NCBI GenBank assembly: GCA_020627785.1 | Contig: JAHDGF010000003.1 | Location: 53,687-117,686 of the forward strand | DNA length: 64,000 nucleotides | DNA from: Saprospiraceae bacterium | GTDB taxonomy: Bacteria > Bacteroidota > Bacteroidia > Chitinophagales > Saprospiraceae | Direction of reading: 5' to 3' | Part shown: in pieces, positions 38,135-48,456 of the stretch | Numbering within the stretch: position 1 is the stretch's first letter | Layout: each line of letters starts with the position of its first letter | The notes under the pieces: generated by a model | Told to the model about the DNA's origin: nothing | Seen by the model: only the letters and a program-made list of their open reading frames with translations | Databases searched by the model: none | Program-made: the position numbers and the translations under genes

Positions 38135-38185
38135 ATCTCTTGTATACTTTATTAATAAACTCCAGTTTTTTACAGAAATATGGAA

Positions 38186-38193
38186 TAATTTTG
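38186..38193 (+). promoter_or_regulatory. Possible Bacteroidota -7 element of mnmG
   Basis: TAATTTTG matches the Bacteroidota -7 consensus TAnnTTTG and ends 11 bases before the mnmG ATG. No well-placed -33 TTG is visible, so the call is tentative. Confidence 0.45.
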
Positions 38194-38204
38194 CACAAAA
38201 TTAA

Positions 38205-40073
38205 ATGATGTTCCCTGAATATGATGTGATTGTTGTTGGTGCTGGCCATGCAGGCTGCGAGGCCGCTGTAGGTGCAGCTAATATGGGTGCAAAGGTACTT
38301 CTGGCCACCATGAATATGAATACCATTGCGCAGATGAGTTGTAATCCAGCCATCGGTGGTGTAGCCAAAGGTCAAATAGTACGCGAAATCGATGCACTCG
38401 GAGGGTATACAGGTATTGTTACCGATCACACCCGCGTGCAATTCAGGATGTTGAATAAATCTAAGGGACCTGCTATGTGGAGCCCACGAGCCCAGAGTGA
38501 TCGAATGATGTTCGCTGCCAAGTGGCGAAAGATGCTTGAAGAAAATCCCAATGTAGATTTTTGGCAAGAGATGGTCAAAGGACTCGTCATCAAGGATAAG
38601 GTTTGTTGCGGAATAAAGACGAGCATTGGTCTAGAAATAAAAGCAAAGTCTGTTGTGCTTACCAATGGAACATTTCTTAATGGCTTGATTCATATCGGAG
38701 AAAAAAGATTTGGTGGAGGGAGAGCCGGTGAGAAAGCAGCGACTGGAATTACCGAGCAATTAGTCTCTTTAGGGTTTGAGTCCGGGAGAATGAAAACGGG
38801 TACTCCGCCAAGAGTAGATGGTCGGACCCTTGACTATGAAAGAATGGAGCTTCAACCAGGAGATGAAAATCCTGCCAGATTCTCTTTCTCAGATACACCC
38901 AATCTAAAAAAACAACTGCCGTGTCATATCAGCTATACCAATCCAACTGTTCATGACACCCTAAAAGAAGGTTTCCATAAATCACCGATGTTTAATGGAA
39001 GGATAAAAGGTCTTGGACCTCGATACTGCCCTTCCATAGAAGATAAAATTAATCGGTTTGCCGAACGAGATAGACATCAACTTTTTGTAGAGCCGGAAGG
39101 ATGGGATACTTGTGAGATTTACGTCAACGGTTTTTCTTCTTCTTTGCCAGAAGATGTTCAATACAAGGCATTACGGAAAGTACAGGGCTTTGAAAACATG
39201 AAAATGTTCCGTCCAGGCTATGCCATCGAATACGATTTTTTCCAACCTACTCAATTAAAGGCATCCCTAGAAACTAAGCTGATCCGAGGACTATTTTTTG
39301 CGGGTCAGATTAACGGAACAACGGGTTATGAGGAAGCTGGAGCTCAAGGCTTAATGGCAGGGATTAATGCCGCAAGAATGGTGAAGGATGAAGAAGAATT
39401 TGTGCTAAAAAGATCAGAAGCTTACATCGGTGTTCTAGTGGATGACTTGATAAATAAAGGGACGAAAGAACCATACAGAATGTTTACCTCAAGAGCCGAA
39501 TTCAGAATTCTACTAAGGCAGGATACAGCGGACCTTCGATTGACTCCTTTAGTATCAAAAATCGGAATGTTAGGTTTGGAAGAACGCATGGATCGAATCG
39601 AAAAGAAAAATCAGGACATCCATGAGATCGAAAAATATTTTGAAAAGCAAAGCGTGGCTCCAGATGAAATAAATCCATTTTTGGAAAGCATAGATTCTGC
39701 ACCCATAAATCAGAAGGTTAAGCTTAAGTCAATCCTAATGAGACCTAGGGTAGGGATTGAGGCGTTGAAAGGCGAACTATCATTTGCGCAAGCGCAATTA
39801 CAAGAATATCGAGAAGAAACTCTTGAAACTGCAGAAAATTCAATGAAGTATAGAGGATACATTGAAAAGGAAAAAGAAATGGCGCAGAAAATGAATCGCT
39901 TGGAAGATTTGAAATTGAATCAAGAATTTGAATATGCTAGTTTGACAGCACTTTCTTCCGAAGCCATTGAAAAATTAACCGAATTACGACCTCGGACCAT
40001 CGGCCAGGCAAGTAGAATCAGTGGAATATCACCATCAGATATTTCAATTTTATTGGTGCATATGGGTAGATAA
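38205..40073 (+). CDS. mnmG: tRNA uridine-5-carboxymethylaminomethyl modification enzyme MnmG
   Basis: MnmG, with MnmE, builds the cmnm5 group on wobble uridine 34 of several tRNAs using FAD. The FAD-binding motif GAGHAG is at residues 12-17, followed by the family segments CNPAIGGVAKGQIVREIDALGG and FGGGRAGEKAATGI. The helical C-terminal domain that binds MnmE is complete, giving 622 residues. An in-frame second ATG follows the first, so the start may be one codon later. One copy of the TTTGCGNAAGC motif lies inside at 39783. Confidence 0.96.
   Translation: MMFPEYDVIVVGAGHAGCEAAVGAANMGAKVLLATMNMNTIAQMSCNPAIGGVAKGQIVREIDALGGYTGIVTDHTRVQFRMLNKSKGPAMWSPRAQSDRMMFAAKWRKMLEENPNVDFWQEMVKGLVIKDKVCCGIKTSIGLEIKAKSVVLTNGTFLNGLIHIGEKRFGGGRAGEKAATGITEQLVSLGFESGRMKTGTPPRVDGRTLDYERMELQPGDENPARFSFSDTPNLKKQLPCHISYTNPTVHDTLKEGFHKSPMFNGRIKGLGPRYCPSIEDKINRFAERDRHQLFVEPEGWDTCEIYVNGFSSSLPEDVQYKALRKVQGFENMKMFRPGYAIEYDFFQPTQLKASLETKLIRGLFFAGQINGTTGYEEAGAQGLMAGINAARMVKDEEEFVLKRSEAYIGVLVDDLINKGTKEPYRMFTSRAEFRILLRQDTADLRLTPLVSKIGMLGLEERMDRIEKKNQDIHEIEKYFEKQSVAPDEINPFLESIDSAPINQKVKLKSILMRPRVGIEALKGELSFAQAQLQEYREETLETAENSMKYRGYIEKEKEMAQKMNRLEDLKLNQEFEYASLTALSSEAIEKLTELRPRTIGQASRISGISPSDISILLVHMGR
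39783..39797. repeat. Copy of the iterated TTTGCGNAAGC motif, hairpin form
   Basis: The copy reads TTTGCGCAAGCGCAA inside the mnmG coding region. The arms TTGCG and CGCAA form a 5-bp hairpin with a 4-base CAAG loop. The other copies are listed in the findings. Confidence 0.6.
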
Positions 40074-40096
40074 GGCCGATAATAATTGATTTACTT

Positions 40097-40336
40097 ATGA
40101 AAAACGGAAATAATTGTTCAAAATGCGGAGGTGAAGACATTAGAGTCATTCAAGGCAAACTACCATTAACAGAACATCATAACTTTACGAAAGTTACACC
40201 GTGGAAAAAAATCATGATCTCTCGTTTTCTCTGTATAAACTGCGGTTTTTCGGAAGAATGGGTAGAAAAAGACGAAGACTTAGATTATTTAGCTAAAAAG
40301 GCGAAACAACGAGATGATTTTTCCAAATTTGTGTAG
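40097..40336 (+). CDS. Small zinc-ribbon-like protein of unknown function
   Basis: The 79-residue protein has two CxxC pairs (CSKCGG near the start and CINCGF near residue 50), the spacing of a zinc ribbon. An acidic and basic helical tail follows. No signal peptide is visible. It lies 23 bases after mnmG and 31 bases before the secreted protein gene, in the same direction. I do not recognise a specific family. Confidence 0.7.
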   Translation: MKNGNNCSKCGGEDIRVIQGKLPLTEHHNFTKVTPWKKIMISRFLCINCGFSEEWVEKDEDLDYLAKKAKQRDDFSKFV

Positions 40337-40367
40337 CAATTAATAATAGACCTAATCAAACACACTC

Positions 40368-41804
40368 ATGCAATTTTTAATAGCCTTATGGCTCCTACTT
40401 GTGCCCCAAACTCCGGTCAATAATGATCCTGCAATCTCACTAAGCGCAGAGGAAACCAAAGCCATCAACCAATACATTGGCTATTTTAATGAATCCATTC
40501 ATGGAATGCTTATCGTTCACAGGTTATTAGAGAACAATAATCAGGACATCAACAAGTACGTAGACCTTGAAGGGTATCAGATTAATTTCTATTCAAACAA
40601 TGATCTACCTAAGAATATTTTTGAAGATCCTGATCAGTGGTTTTATGAAGTTAGCCCTGAAAAAATGTACACTAAACTCGCTTCCGCAAATTCAAATTTA
40701 CCAGAAGCATTAAAGGATAAATTGAAGTCACAAGCTGATGGTATTTTTCAGATATGCAGAGAAGTAAATCAGATTCGATTTGATGTTGAAAAATACATTG
40801 ATGAACATGACCTCACAGAAAGAGAACAACTATACGGAGTATACGAGCTGTTGGATAATGCCGTAACCTTATATAAAAACTTCTACTCAACACAGAAGCA
40901 ATTTGAATTGGCGATATCTCCATTTGTAAAAGATGCAAGAAGCAATTTATCTTCTTCTAACTTTAATAGAATGAATACCGCTTTCGCAAATATTCAGAAA
41001 GATACTCGATATATACTTGATGCTCTTCGCGAAAAAGATGAATCAAAAATGAACATCCTAATGGGTGGGCTTGAAAGATCTTACAGCGAATTTCTAGAAA
41101 TCATAGAAGATGAATCTAAGGCCAAAGGAAAAAGAACGTACAAGTACGTAACCATAGAAGAAAAAGTAAAAGAGGTTTTAGAAGCTGGTAGAATGTTTAT
41201 GGTAGGGACTGTACCGAAGGAGTATAAATTATATGGAAAATATTACTACTATCACAACAGTAATATTATCAATAAGAATAATAGATATGGAAATGGTTTT
41301 GTGAACGAGATGAATTTAATTCTTCAACAGCAAAATGAAACCTTCCCCCTATATTTAGAAACACCACACTTTTTCCAGGTTATCTATCCGATGAAGATCA
41401 TCGAACAAGATTACATTATCAGTGAAACGGAAGTAATCAATCAATTGCCAGTAGAATTAGCGGATAGAAAGATCATAGAAAACTCTGAGGTAATTAAAGC
41501 AGAAACCAATCTTTTGGAAATCGAATTGTACGATCACAAGATGAAGGATAACGACATTGTTTCTATCAACTTTAACGGTGATTGGGTCTTCAAGGATTTA
41601 TCCTTAGAAACGGCTCCTAAAAAACTCAAACTGAAGTTGAATGACACCGGTGTAAACTACCTTGTAATCCACGCGGAAAACGTAGGTGTTGTATCTCCGA
41701 ATACTGTGGCATTAAAATATAGGATTGGCTCTAAGAGAGATGAAATAATTCTCGAATCTGATATGGATTCAAGTGCGATGATAGAGTTTTCACTTGATAA
41801 CTAA
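40368..41804 (+). CDS. Secreted hypothetical protein with C-terminal beta-sandwich
   Basis: The 478-residue protein starts with a short signal-peptide-like hydrophobic segment (MQFLIALWLLLVPQT). A long alpha-helical region (about residues 25-260) follows, then a mixed middle part. The C-terminal beta domain (about 380-470; IELYDHKMKDNDIVSINFNG, then NYLVIHAENVGVVSPNTVAL) resembles a domain found in other secreted Bacteroidota proteins that I cannot name. It is followed directly by a lipoprotein gene, so the two may act together in the periplasm or at the outer membrane. The function is not known. Confidence 0.7.
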   Translation: MQFLIALWLLLVPQTPVNNDPAISLSAEETKAINQYIGYFNESIHGMLIVHRLLENNNQDINKYVDLEGYQINFYSNNDLPKNIFEDPDQWFYEVSPEKMYTKLASANSNLPEALKDKLKSQADGIFQICREVNQIRFDVEKYIDEHDLTEREQLYGVYELLDNAVTLYKNFYSTQKQFELAISPFVKDARSNLSSSNFNRMNTAFANIQKDTRYILDALREKDESKMNILMGGLERSYSEFLEIIEDESKAKGKRTYKYVTIEEKVKEVLEAGRMFMVGTVPKEYKLYGKYYYYHNSNIINKNNRYGNGFVNEMNLILQQQNETFPLYLETPHFFQVIYPMKIIEQDYIISETEVINQLPVELADRKIIENSEVIKAETNLLEIELYDHKMKDNDIVSINFNGDWVFKDLSLETAPKKLKLKLNDTGVNYLVIHAENVGVVSPNTVALKYRIGSKRDEIILESDMDSSAMIEFSLDN

Positions 41805-41805
41805 A

Positions 41806-42255
41806 ATGAGAATTCTCAGCCTAATATTATTGGCGAGTTGCTTGATGGGTTGTGCTTCAATTCAACAGAAAAAAATATTAACGGAGCATAACACAGCCTT
41901 AAGTCAGGCACTTCTATTGGAGGAAGATCCTCGAGCACAACTTGATGCCTTAAGCTCCAGCTTAATACAGATGATGAACCAGAGCTTGGATTATGTTGAT
42001 CCTCGAAAAGGCTTAAAATTCATCAATAAGTACAAAGATCTAAATACCGATTCTATTCAGAAGATTTTAGGAAACGTCGAAGGTTGGATAGGAAAGATGG
42101 AGCCGGCTGATCAAATGATGACGGGGCTGTCCTTGCTATCAGATAAAAATTTGCAACAGCTGGTTCTACTAGCTCCTAAATTTGAAAAGAAGTACAAGCA
42201 GATTCAACTGTTTTCCAACGTCACCAATAAGATTAAAGGGTTTTTTACAAACTAA
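41806..42255 (+). CDS. Small hypothetical lipoprotein
   Basis: The start at the ATG 41806 gives a 149-residue protein with a classic lipoprotein signal (MRILSLILLASCLMGC, lipobox LMGC). This ATG lies one base after the TAA of the preceding gene; an in-frame TTG at 41794 would overlap that gene. The mature part is helical with no recognised domain. It probably pairs with the secreted protein encoded just upstream. Confidence 0.7.
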   Translation: MRILSLILLASCLMGCASIQQKKILTEHNTALSQALLLEEDPRAQLDALSSSLIQMMNQSLDYVDPRKGLKFINKYKDLNTDSIQKILGNVEGWIGKMEPADQMMTGLSLLSDKNLQQLVLLAPKFEKKYKQIQLFSNVTNKIKGFFTN

Positions 42256-42259
42256 AGTT

Positions 42260-43303
42260 TTAGCAGCTCTGAGCTCTCAGAGTAGGTTTATCCTGCTTTA
42301 TTTTAAGGTGTTCATTAATGAGCTTATCTATCTGCTTGGTTTCAATCAGGAAACCATCATGGCCATAATCTGTTTGTACCGTAACTTGCTTTGAATTTGG
42401 AATATACTTTTCCAATGTCTTTTGTTCAACTTCAGGGAACAGTAAATCATTTTTCATAGATAGAATAAGTGTGTTTGCTTTTATTTTTCCCAGAGCTTCT
42501 GGAATACCATTTCTATTTCGACCAACGTTATGACTATCCATTGCTTTGCTAAGGTACCAATACGAATATGCATTGAATCTTTTGGCTAACTTATCGCCTT
42601 GGTATTTTTGATAATTCCCAGCCTTTGTCGGAAAATTTATTTGTAAGGAATCGGACTGAGTTTCGTTGTATCTTTTATAATTTCTATAGGATAAGAGCGC
42701 AACAGCCCTAGCGACTTTCATACCATTTATGCCTGCATTCGGTCCATCTTTTTTCCAACTATCATCTCCTTCAATGGCAGATCTTTGAGTTTCATTAAAT
42801 GCAATTCCCCAAGCAGAGTGCAAAGCATTCGTAGCAATTAAGACTAAGTTCTTAATTCTACTCGGCTCCATGATCGACCACTCCAATGCTTGTTGCCCAC
42901 CAATTGATCCGCCTACAAGAATTTTTATATTCTCTAATTTTAAATGATTGGCTAGTTTGATATGTAGGTTGGATATATCCCTGATGGTGAACTTTGGAAA
43001 AGTTTTAAAATATGGTTTTCCTGTTTTTGGATTCGTGCTTAATGGATTTGTACTACCATAATGTGATCCTAAAATATTTGCACAGACAATAAAATTTTCT
43101 GTTTTGTCAAATGCCTTATTTGTCTTAAAGAGTTCTTCCCACCAATTGACAACATCACTATCAGCGGTAAGGGCATGACATACCCAGATAACGTTACTTT
43201 TATCATGATTCAATGATCCAAAGGTGTGATAAGCGATTCTAACATTGGATAAAGATTCTCCATTTTCTAGTTGAAATCTTTCATTAATATTGTAATACTT
43301 CAT
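42260..43303 (-). CDS. metX: Homoserine O-acetyltransferase
   Basis: MetX activates homoserine with acetyl-CoA in the transsulfuration-free branch of methionine synthesis. The alpha/beta hydrolase nucleophile is S133 in GGSIGGQQALEW. The acid (KNDLLFP) and His (YGHDGFLIE) complete the triad. The 347 residues match the family. It follows metY by 64 bases, a gap that holds a 14-bp stem-loop. The convergent lipoprotein gene ends 4 bases away. Confidence 0.93.
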   Translation of the reverse strand: MKYYNINERFQLENGESLSNVRIAYHTFGSLNHDKSNVIWVCHALTADSDVVNWWEELFKTNKAFDKTENFIVCANILGSHYGSTNPLSTNPKTGKPYFKTFPKFTIRDISNLHIKLANHLKLENIKILVGGSIGGQQALEWSIMEPSRIKNLVLIATNALHSAWGIAFNETQRSAIEGDDSWKKDGPNAGINGMKVARAVALLSYRNYKRYNETQSDSLQINFPTKAGNYQKYQGDKLAKRFNAYSYWYLSKAMDSHNVGRNRNGIPEALGKIKANTLILSMKNDLLFPEVEQKTLEKYIPNSKQVTVQTDYGHDGFLIETKQIDKLINEHLKIKQDKPTLRAQSC

Positions 43304-43320
43304 AGGAGGATTTTTTGAAG

Positions 43321-43352
43321 AGGATGATCCTATAGTTTTATAGGATCATCCT
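43321..43352 (-). promoter_or_regulatory. Stem-loop between metY and metX
   Basis: Perfect 14-bp arms (43321-43334 and 43339-43352) enclose a 4-base loop. The stem can extend outward with one bulged base. No T run follows on the minus strand, so it is not a standard terminator of metY. It may reduce or stabilise read-through from metY into metX or be an RNA-processing site. Confidence 0.6.
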
Positions 43353-43367
43353 TCAAATTTTTAAAAA

Positions 43368-44763
<1,396 letters not shown>

Positions 44764-45107
44764 AAATAATTAATGTTTAGATAATTTAGTTTATAGCATC
44801 AACCCCAATGTGCAACAACACATAACTGGACAAGTGCAACAACACATGTTAAGATTGATGGAATGATTGGATACCATGTTGGATGATACCGAAGAAAGAT
44901 TAATATTGTATGAAATATCTGCGTTCATTCAATTTCAAAATTATATCGGTTTTAAATTAAAAGCAAGTCAGGTAGGTAAATTGGGTGACAATATTTTTTT
45001 ATAATTATGTAAGTAACTGAATACGTGTTCTTTATCGATCTTCTTTTTTTTTAGATTTTGGAAAAACAGTTGAGGACTTATATTTCTTAAATAAGACTAT
45101 TTTTCGC
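44764..45107. other. Rest of the divergent intergenic region metY / DUF3147
   Basis: This is the upstream part of the one stretch of more than 300 bases without a gene (44697-45107). It contains the 14-bp direct repeats at 44810-44847 and AT-rich sequence that must hold the promoters of both divergent genes. I see no further ORF of coding character, tRNA or recognisable riboswitch in it. Confidence 0.6.
44810..44847. promoter_or_regulatory. Perfect 14-bp direct repeat, candidate operator of metY
   Basis: GTGCAACAACACAT occurs at 44810-44823 and again at 44834-44847, 24 bp start to start, which places both copies on nearly the same face of the helix. It lies 114-151 bases upstream of the metY ATG, in a divergent intergenic region. 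The form fits a transcription-factor site bound by two dimers; the factor is unknown. Confidence 0.55.
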
Positions 45108-45452
45108 ATGTACACCATCATAAAAATATTCGGCTCTGCACTTTTAATCTATTTCATTTCTGAAGTTTCTAAGCGATCAAGTTTGTGGGGGGCCATTCTA
45201 GCTTCACTTCCATTTATATCAATTATCGCATTCATATTTTTATACGAAGAAACCAAAGACATTGAAAAAGTATCAGATTTGTCCATGGGTATATTTTGGT
45301 TGGTTATTCCTTCCTTGGCTTTATTTATACTTTTAAGCCAATTATTAAAAAGAGGATTAAATTTTTATCCATCTCTTTTGGTCGCTATAATCTCAACCAT
45401 TCTTCTTTACTTTGGAATGACTTTAATTCTTAAAAAATTCGGAATCTTATGA
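45108..45452 (+). CDS. DUF3147 family membrane protein
   Basis: The 114-residue protein has four hydrophobic helices and the family pattern LIYFISEVSKRSSLWGAILASLPFISIIAFIFLY. The function of this family is unknown; it is an inner-membrane protein. Its stop codon overlaps the start of the aldo/keto reductase gene (ATGA), so the two are translated together. Confidence 0.8.
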   Translation: MYTIIKIFGSALLIYFISEVSKRSSLWGAILASLPFISIIAFIFLYEETKDIEKVSDLSMGIFWLVIPSLALFILLSQLLKRGLNFYPSLLVAIISTILLYFGMTLILKKFGIL

Positions 45453-46336
45453 TTACCTCGGTAATAAAATCTCGGTTGATAGCTGGTGCCATGAAATATG
45501 GACAATGGGGTGCTGGGTTCAGTATCTCTGATTTGTCTGAATTAATTAAAGGAACCTTTGATCTGGGAATTACAGCCTTTGATCATGCAGACATCTATGG
45601 TGATTATGAAGAAGAAGAGAGGTTTGGAAGAGCCTTTAAACAATCTGGAATTGAACGAGACAAAATTCAAATAATATCGAAATGCGGAATCAGACTTTTA
45701 TCTGAAAAACATCCAGAAGATTACATAAAGCATTACAAAAACTCTAAGTCTTATATCCTTGCTCAGGCGGAACAATCTCTTAAATATCTAAATACGGAGT
45801 ACCTTGATGTTTTGTTGATTCATAGACCCTCTCCATTGATGGATCCAAGTGAAATGGCTGAGGCTTTTACGAGTCTAAAGGCAGATGGTAAGGTGTTACA
45901 TTTTGGTGCTAGTAATTTTACGCATAGTCAGTATGCGATGCTTAATAGCTATTTCCCATTAGTAACCAATCAGGTGGAAGCTTCTTTATTACATCTTGAT
46001 CCATTTTTAGATGGAACTTTTGATCAGGCCTTAGAGTTAAAGTCACCCCCGATGATCTGGTCACCCTTAGCTGGAGGACAACTCTTTAATGATGCACAGG
46101 CCAAAAATCACCCTGAAGTTATAAGTAAGGTTCAAACAATGGCCGAGGAGCTCGAGGTTACCATTGATCAGATACTCCTCGCTTTTCTATTGAAACACCC
46201 AGCGGGTTTATTGCCAATTTTAGGTACTACAAAACTTACACGTTTAAAAGCTGGTGTTGACGCACTTAAGATCAAATTGACGGACCAGCAATGGTTTGAG
46301 TTATGGACCAGTTCAGTTGGAACTGATGTGCCTTAA
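45449..46336 (+). CDS. Aldo/keto reductase family oxidoreductase
   Basis: This is an NADPH-dependent carbonyl reductase of the AKR TIM-barrel superfamily, close to the YdhF type. The catalytic tetrad is D45, Y50, K78 and H125 (FDHADIYG, ISKCG, LLIHRP). The 295 residues are typical. The substrate is not known. It overlaps the DUF3147 gene by 4 bases and ends 1 base before the convergent barrel-protein gene. Confidence 0.88.
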   Translation: MITSVIKSRLIAGAMKYGQWGAGFSISDLSELIKGTFDLGITAFDHADIYGDYEEEERFGRAFKQSGIERDKIQIISKCGIRLLSEKHPEDYIKHYKNSKSYILAQAEQSLKYLNTEYLDVLLIHRPSPLMDPSEMAEAFTSLKADGKVLHFGASNFTHSQYAMLNSYFPLVTNQVEASLLHLDPFLDGTFDQALELKSPPMIWSPLAGGQLFNDAQAKNHPEVISKVQTMAEELEVTIDQILLAFLLKHPAGLLPILGTTKLTRLKAGVDALKIKLTDQQWFELWTSSVGTDVP

Positions 46337-46337
46337 G

Positions 46338-48455
46338 TTAATTTGTAAATAGATATTTTAAGTTTAAGCCTCCCATAAAGTAGGTATTCCTTATGGCAAG
46401 TTTTAAAATTCTTTCATCGTTATATGCTACCTCTTTTTCAAACACAAAAACATCATCAAAGGCATATTGACCTTTAATATCAGCACCAATGGATAGTCCT
46501 TTCGCTATTTTAAAATCTAATCCAAAGCCTGCTCGCATGTTCAATTGTAACTTATCTTCTTCTGCCACTCGTGGGAGATAAGACTCATTCACGAAATAAC
46601 CAAAGTTGTTTCCAACTTTAAAATCAAAGGAAGGCCCAAACTGTGTATATAGATTTAGCTTATTTTTAGTATAAAAGTCATACTGAGCAAATAATGGCAC
46701 ATTTATAACCTGTAGGTCGTAATATAACTCGTGCTCCATATCAAAAGGTACAAAATGCCGCATGTTCTGAAATCCCAAACCAATTCCTAAAGCCCATTTA
46801 TCAGAAATATAATGCCCCAATGTGAAATCTATATATTCATTAGGCTTACTGAAATACCTCACACAATCTCCAGTGATACAATCATTAAGAATAGTATTCG
46901 GACTGCTTGTTCGCATGCCATAGTGAAAACTTAAAAAGTAGTTTTTCTCGCCGAAAACTTTTTCCTTATCCATATATCGCAATTCGAGTCTATCCTTATC
47001 TAAGCCAAACCCATAAGTCAATTGAATTTTAAATCCATTGCCATTTGCTATGTAATTTCCACCTGCCAGGGAGTTGTCCGCACTTTGAAACAGGGCATAG
47101 GTTCCTTGTGGAGTTCCATATATGTTATGAGTGTATGCTATTCCCAATCCTACGGTATTAATTTTCGAAGTGAGAATATTGAAATTAGCACCGACCTTTA
47201 CTCGACCGCCACCTCCATAATAAAATCTTTGTGAAAGTAACCAAGTATCTTCAACTTTGCCGGTACTGCTGCTTGAGTAACCTCTTCTTTCAATGCTTGA
47301 TGGTAAGTTCATGGCATAAAATCCAGCATAGATATCTAAATCTAATCTTCTGTTTATTCTCTGGAAAAAATGCACATTTACAAAAGGTTCAATTTGAATA
47401 TTATCATCACTTACCCTTTCCATTAAATGATAATCTTGCTCAAGATTAAATGTGCCTGCTTCAAGGGATTTAGTCATTCTAAACTGAAACAATTCGGCTT
47501 GGAGGCCTACTTCTATGCCAAAATTATTAAAAGCTTTACGTAAGTAAGAAAGTGAAAAATAGTGTTCTCGATTGAAGGCACTTAATGGCTTTAGATCTCC
47601 ATGAGTTGGGTCATCTATTTTTAAATTAGCCATTCCTCCACCAAAGGTTAGATTGATTAAATGTTTCGGAACATCAATGTGGTCTTCAATAGCAACCATT
47701 TCTGGTTCGTCAACCATCCATTCTCTATCTTCAATTTTTGAAGACTTCATCGGTAGCATAGAAAAGTTCTTGATGTAATTTTTCTTTTCATCAATAATGC
47801 CAATTTTTTTAGCTGCCTTTTTCTTTTTTCTATCATTCAGAATTCCACCCACATTTACCTTGTCGTAAATTTTTGTATTAGTAAAAGACTCATCTTCACT
47901 TTCAACAATTAAAACCTTCTTTTTATTAAAGACAAATTCATCGCTCGTGTGAGCATTATTAAGAAGTTTATCAGTGCTTACTTTTCCTAAATTCTTTGTT
48001 TTCTCTTGTCCAAATTCTTCGTAAACTGAAGTCAAAGTTTGACTAGAAATATTACCTTTTGCAACTTCTTCTTGCTCCACTTCATTTAATTCCATAATTG
48101 ATGGATCTTCCTCAGAAATCTGCTGCTCCACAACCTCTGTCTCTACATTTAAATCAATAGCCTCCGTTTTTATACCTTCTTTTTCATCGGCATAAACTCC
48201 AGAAACTACCCTTTCTGGTTTGGAAGATTTTACGTCATTGTCGGCGAAGAAAAGAGTCCAACTTAATCCAGCGAAGAAAAAGAGACCTACAACAGATGAT
48301 GCTATGATGAAGCCCTTGGATTTAAACCACGGAATTGGTGCATGATCAAGTTTAGTTTCCATCATCTCCCAGGCCTTCTCATCAAAACCCAATTCCTCCT
48401 GTTCTATCCTTCTCCTTAAATTTTCTTCGAACGATTTATTATAGCGATTGTTCAT
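46338..48455 (-). CDS. Anti-sigma-like protein fused to an outer-membrane-type beta-barrel
   Basis: The first ~45 residues are charged and helical (ENLRRRIEQEELGFDEKAWE), like the sigma-binding tail of Bacteroidota anti-sigma factors. A membrane helix (about 48-69) follows, then an acidic, low-complexity linker to about residue 260. The last ~430 residues are strand-rich with aromatic-girdle patterns of an outer-membrane barrel. It begins 1 base after the stop of the ECF sigma gene, which supports an anti-sigma role. An inner-membrane helix joined to a barrel is topologically odd. A plain outer-membrane barrel protein with a false first helix is the alternative. Confidence 0.65.
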   Translation of the reverse strand: MNNRYNKSFEENLRRRIEQEELGFDEKAWEMMETKLDHAPIPWFKSKGFIIASSVVGLFFFAGLSWTLFFADNDVKSSKPERVVSGVYADEKEGIKTEAIDLNVETEVVEQQISEEDPSIMELNEVEQEEVAKGNISSQTLTSVYEEFGQEKTKNLGKVSTDKLLNNAHTSDEFVFNKKKVLIVESEDESFTNTKIYDKVNVGGILNDRKKKKAAKKIGIIDEKKNYIKNFSMLPMKSSKIEDREWMVDEPEMVAIEDHIDVPKHLINLTFGGGMANLKIDDPTHGDLKPLSAFNREHYFSLSYLRKAFNNFGIEVGLQAELFQFRMTKSLEAGTFNLEQDYHLMERVSDDNIQIEPFVNVHFFQRINRRLDLDIYAGFYAMNLPSSIERRGYSSSSTGKVEDTWLLSQRFYYGGGGRVKVGANFNILTSKINTVGLGIAYTHNIYGTPQGTYALFQSADNSLAGGNYIANGNGFKIQLTYGFGLDKDRLELRYMDKEKVFGEKNYFLSFHYGMRTSSPNTILNDCITGDCVRYFSKPNEYIDFTLGHYISDKWALGIGLGFQNMRHFVPFDMEHELYYDLQVINVPLFAQYDFYTKNKLNLYTQFGPSFDFKVGNNFGYFVNESYLPRVAEEDKLQLNMRAGFGLDFKIAKGLSIGADIKGQYAFDDVFVFEKEVAYNDERILKLAIRNTYFMGGLNLKYLFTN

Positions 48456-48456
48456 A

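Noticed and set aside
38115-38567. Open frame of 150 codons on the minus strand opposite the start of mnmG
   Set aside because: It is antisense to a strongly conserved gene, with no signal, domain or promoter of its own.
43321-43352. The metY-metX stem-loop as an intrinsic terminator
   Set aside because: No U run follows the stem on the minus strand, and metX would then need its own promoter, which I do not see in the 64-base gap.
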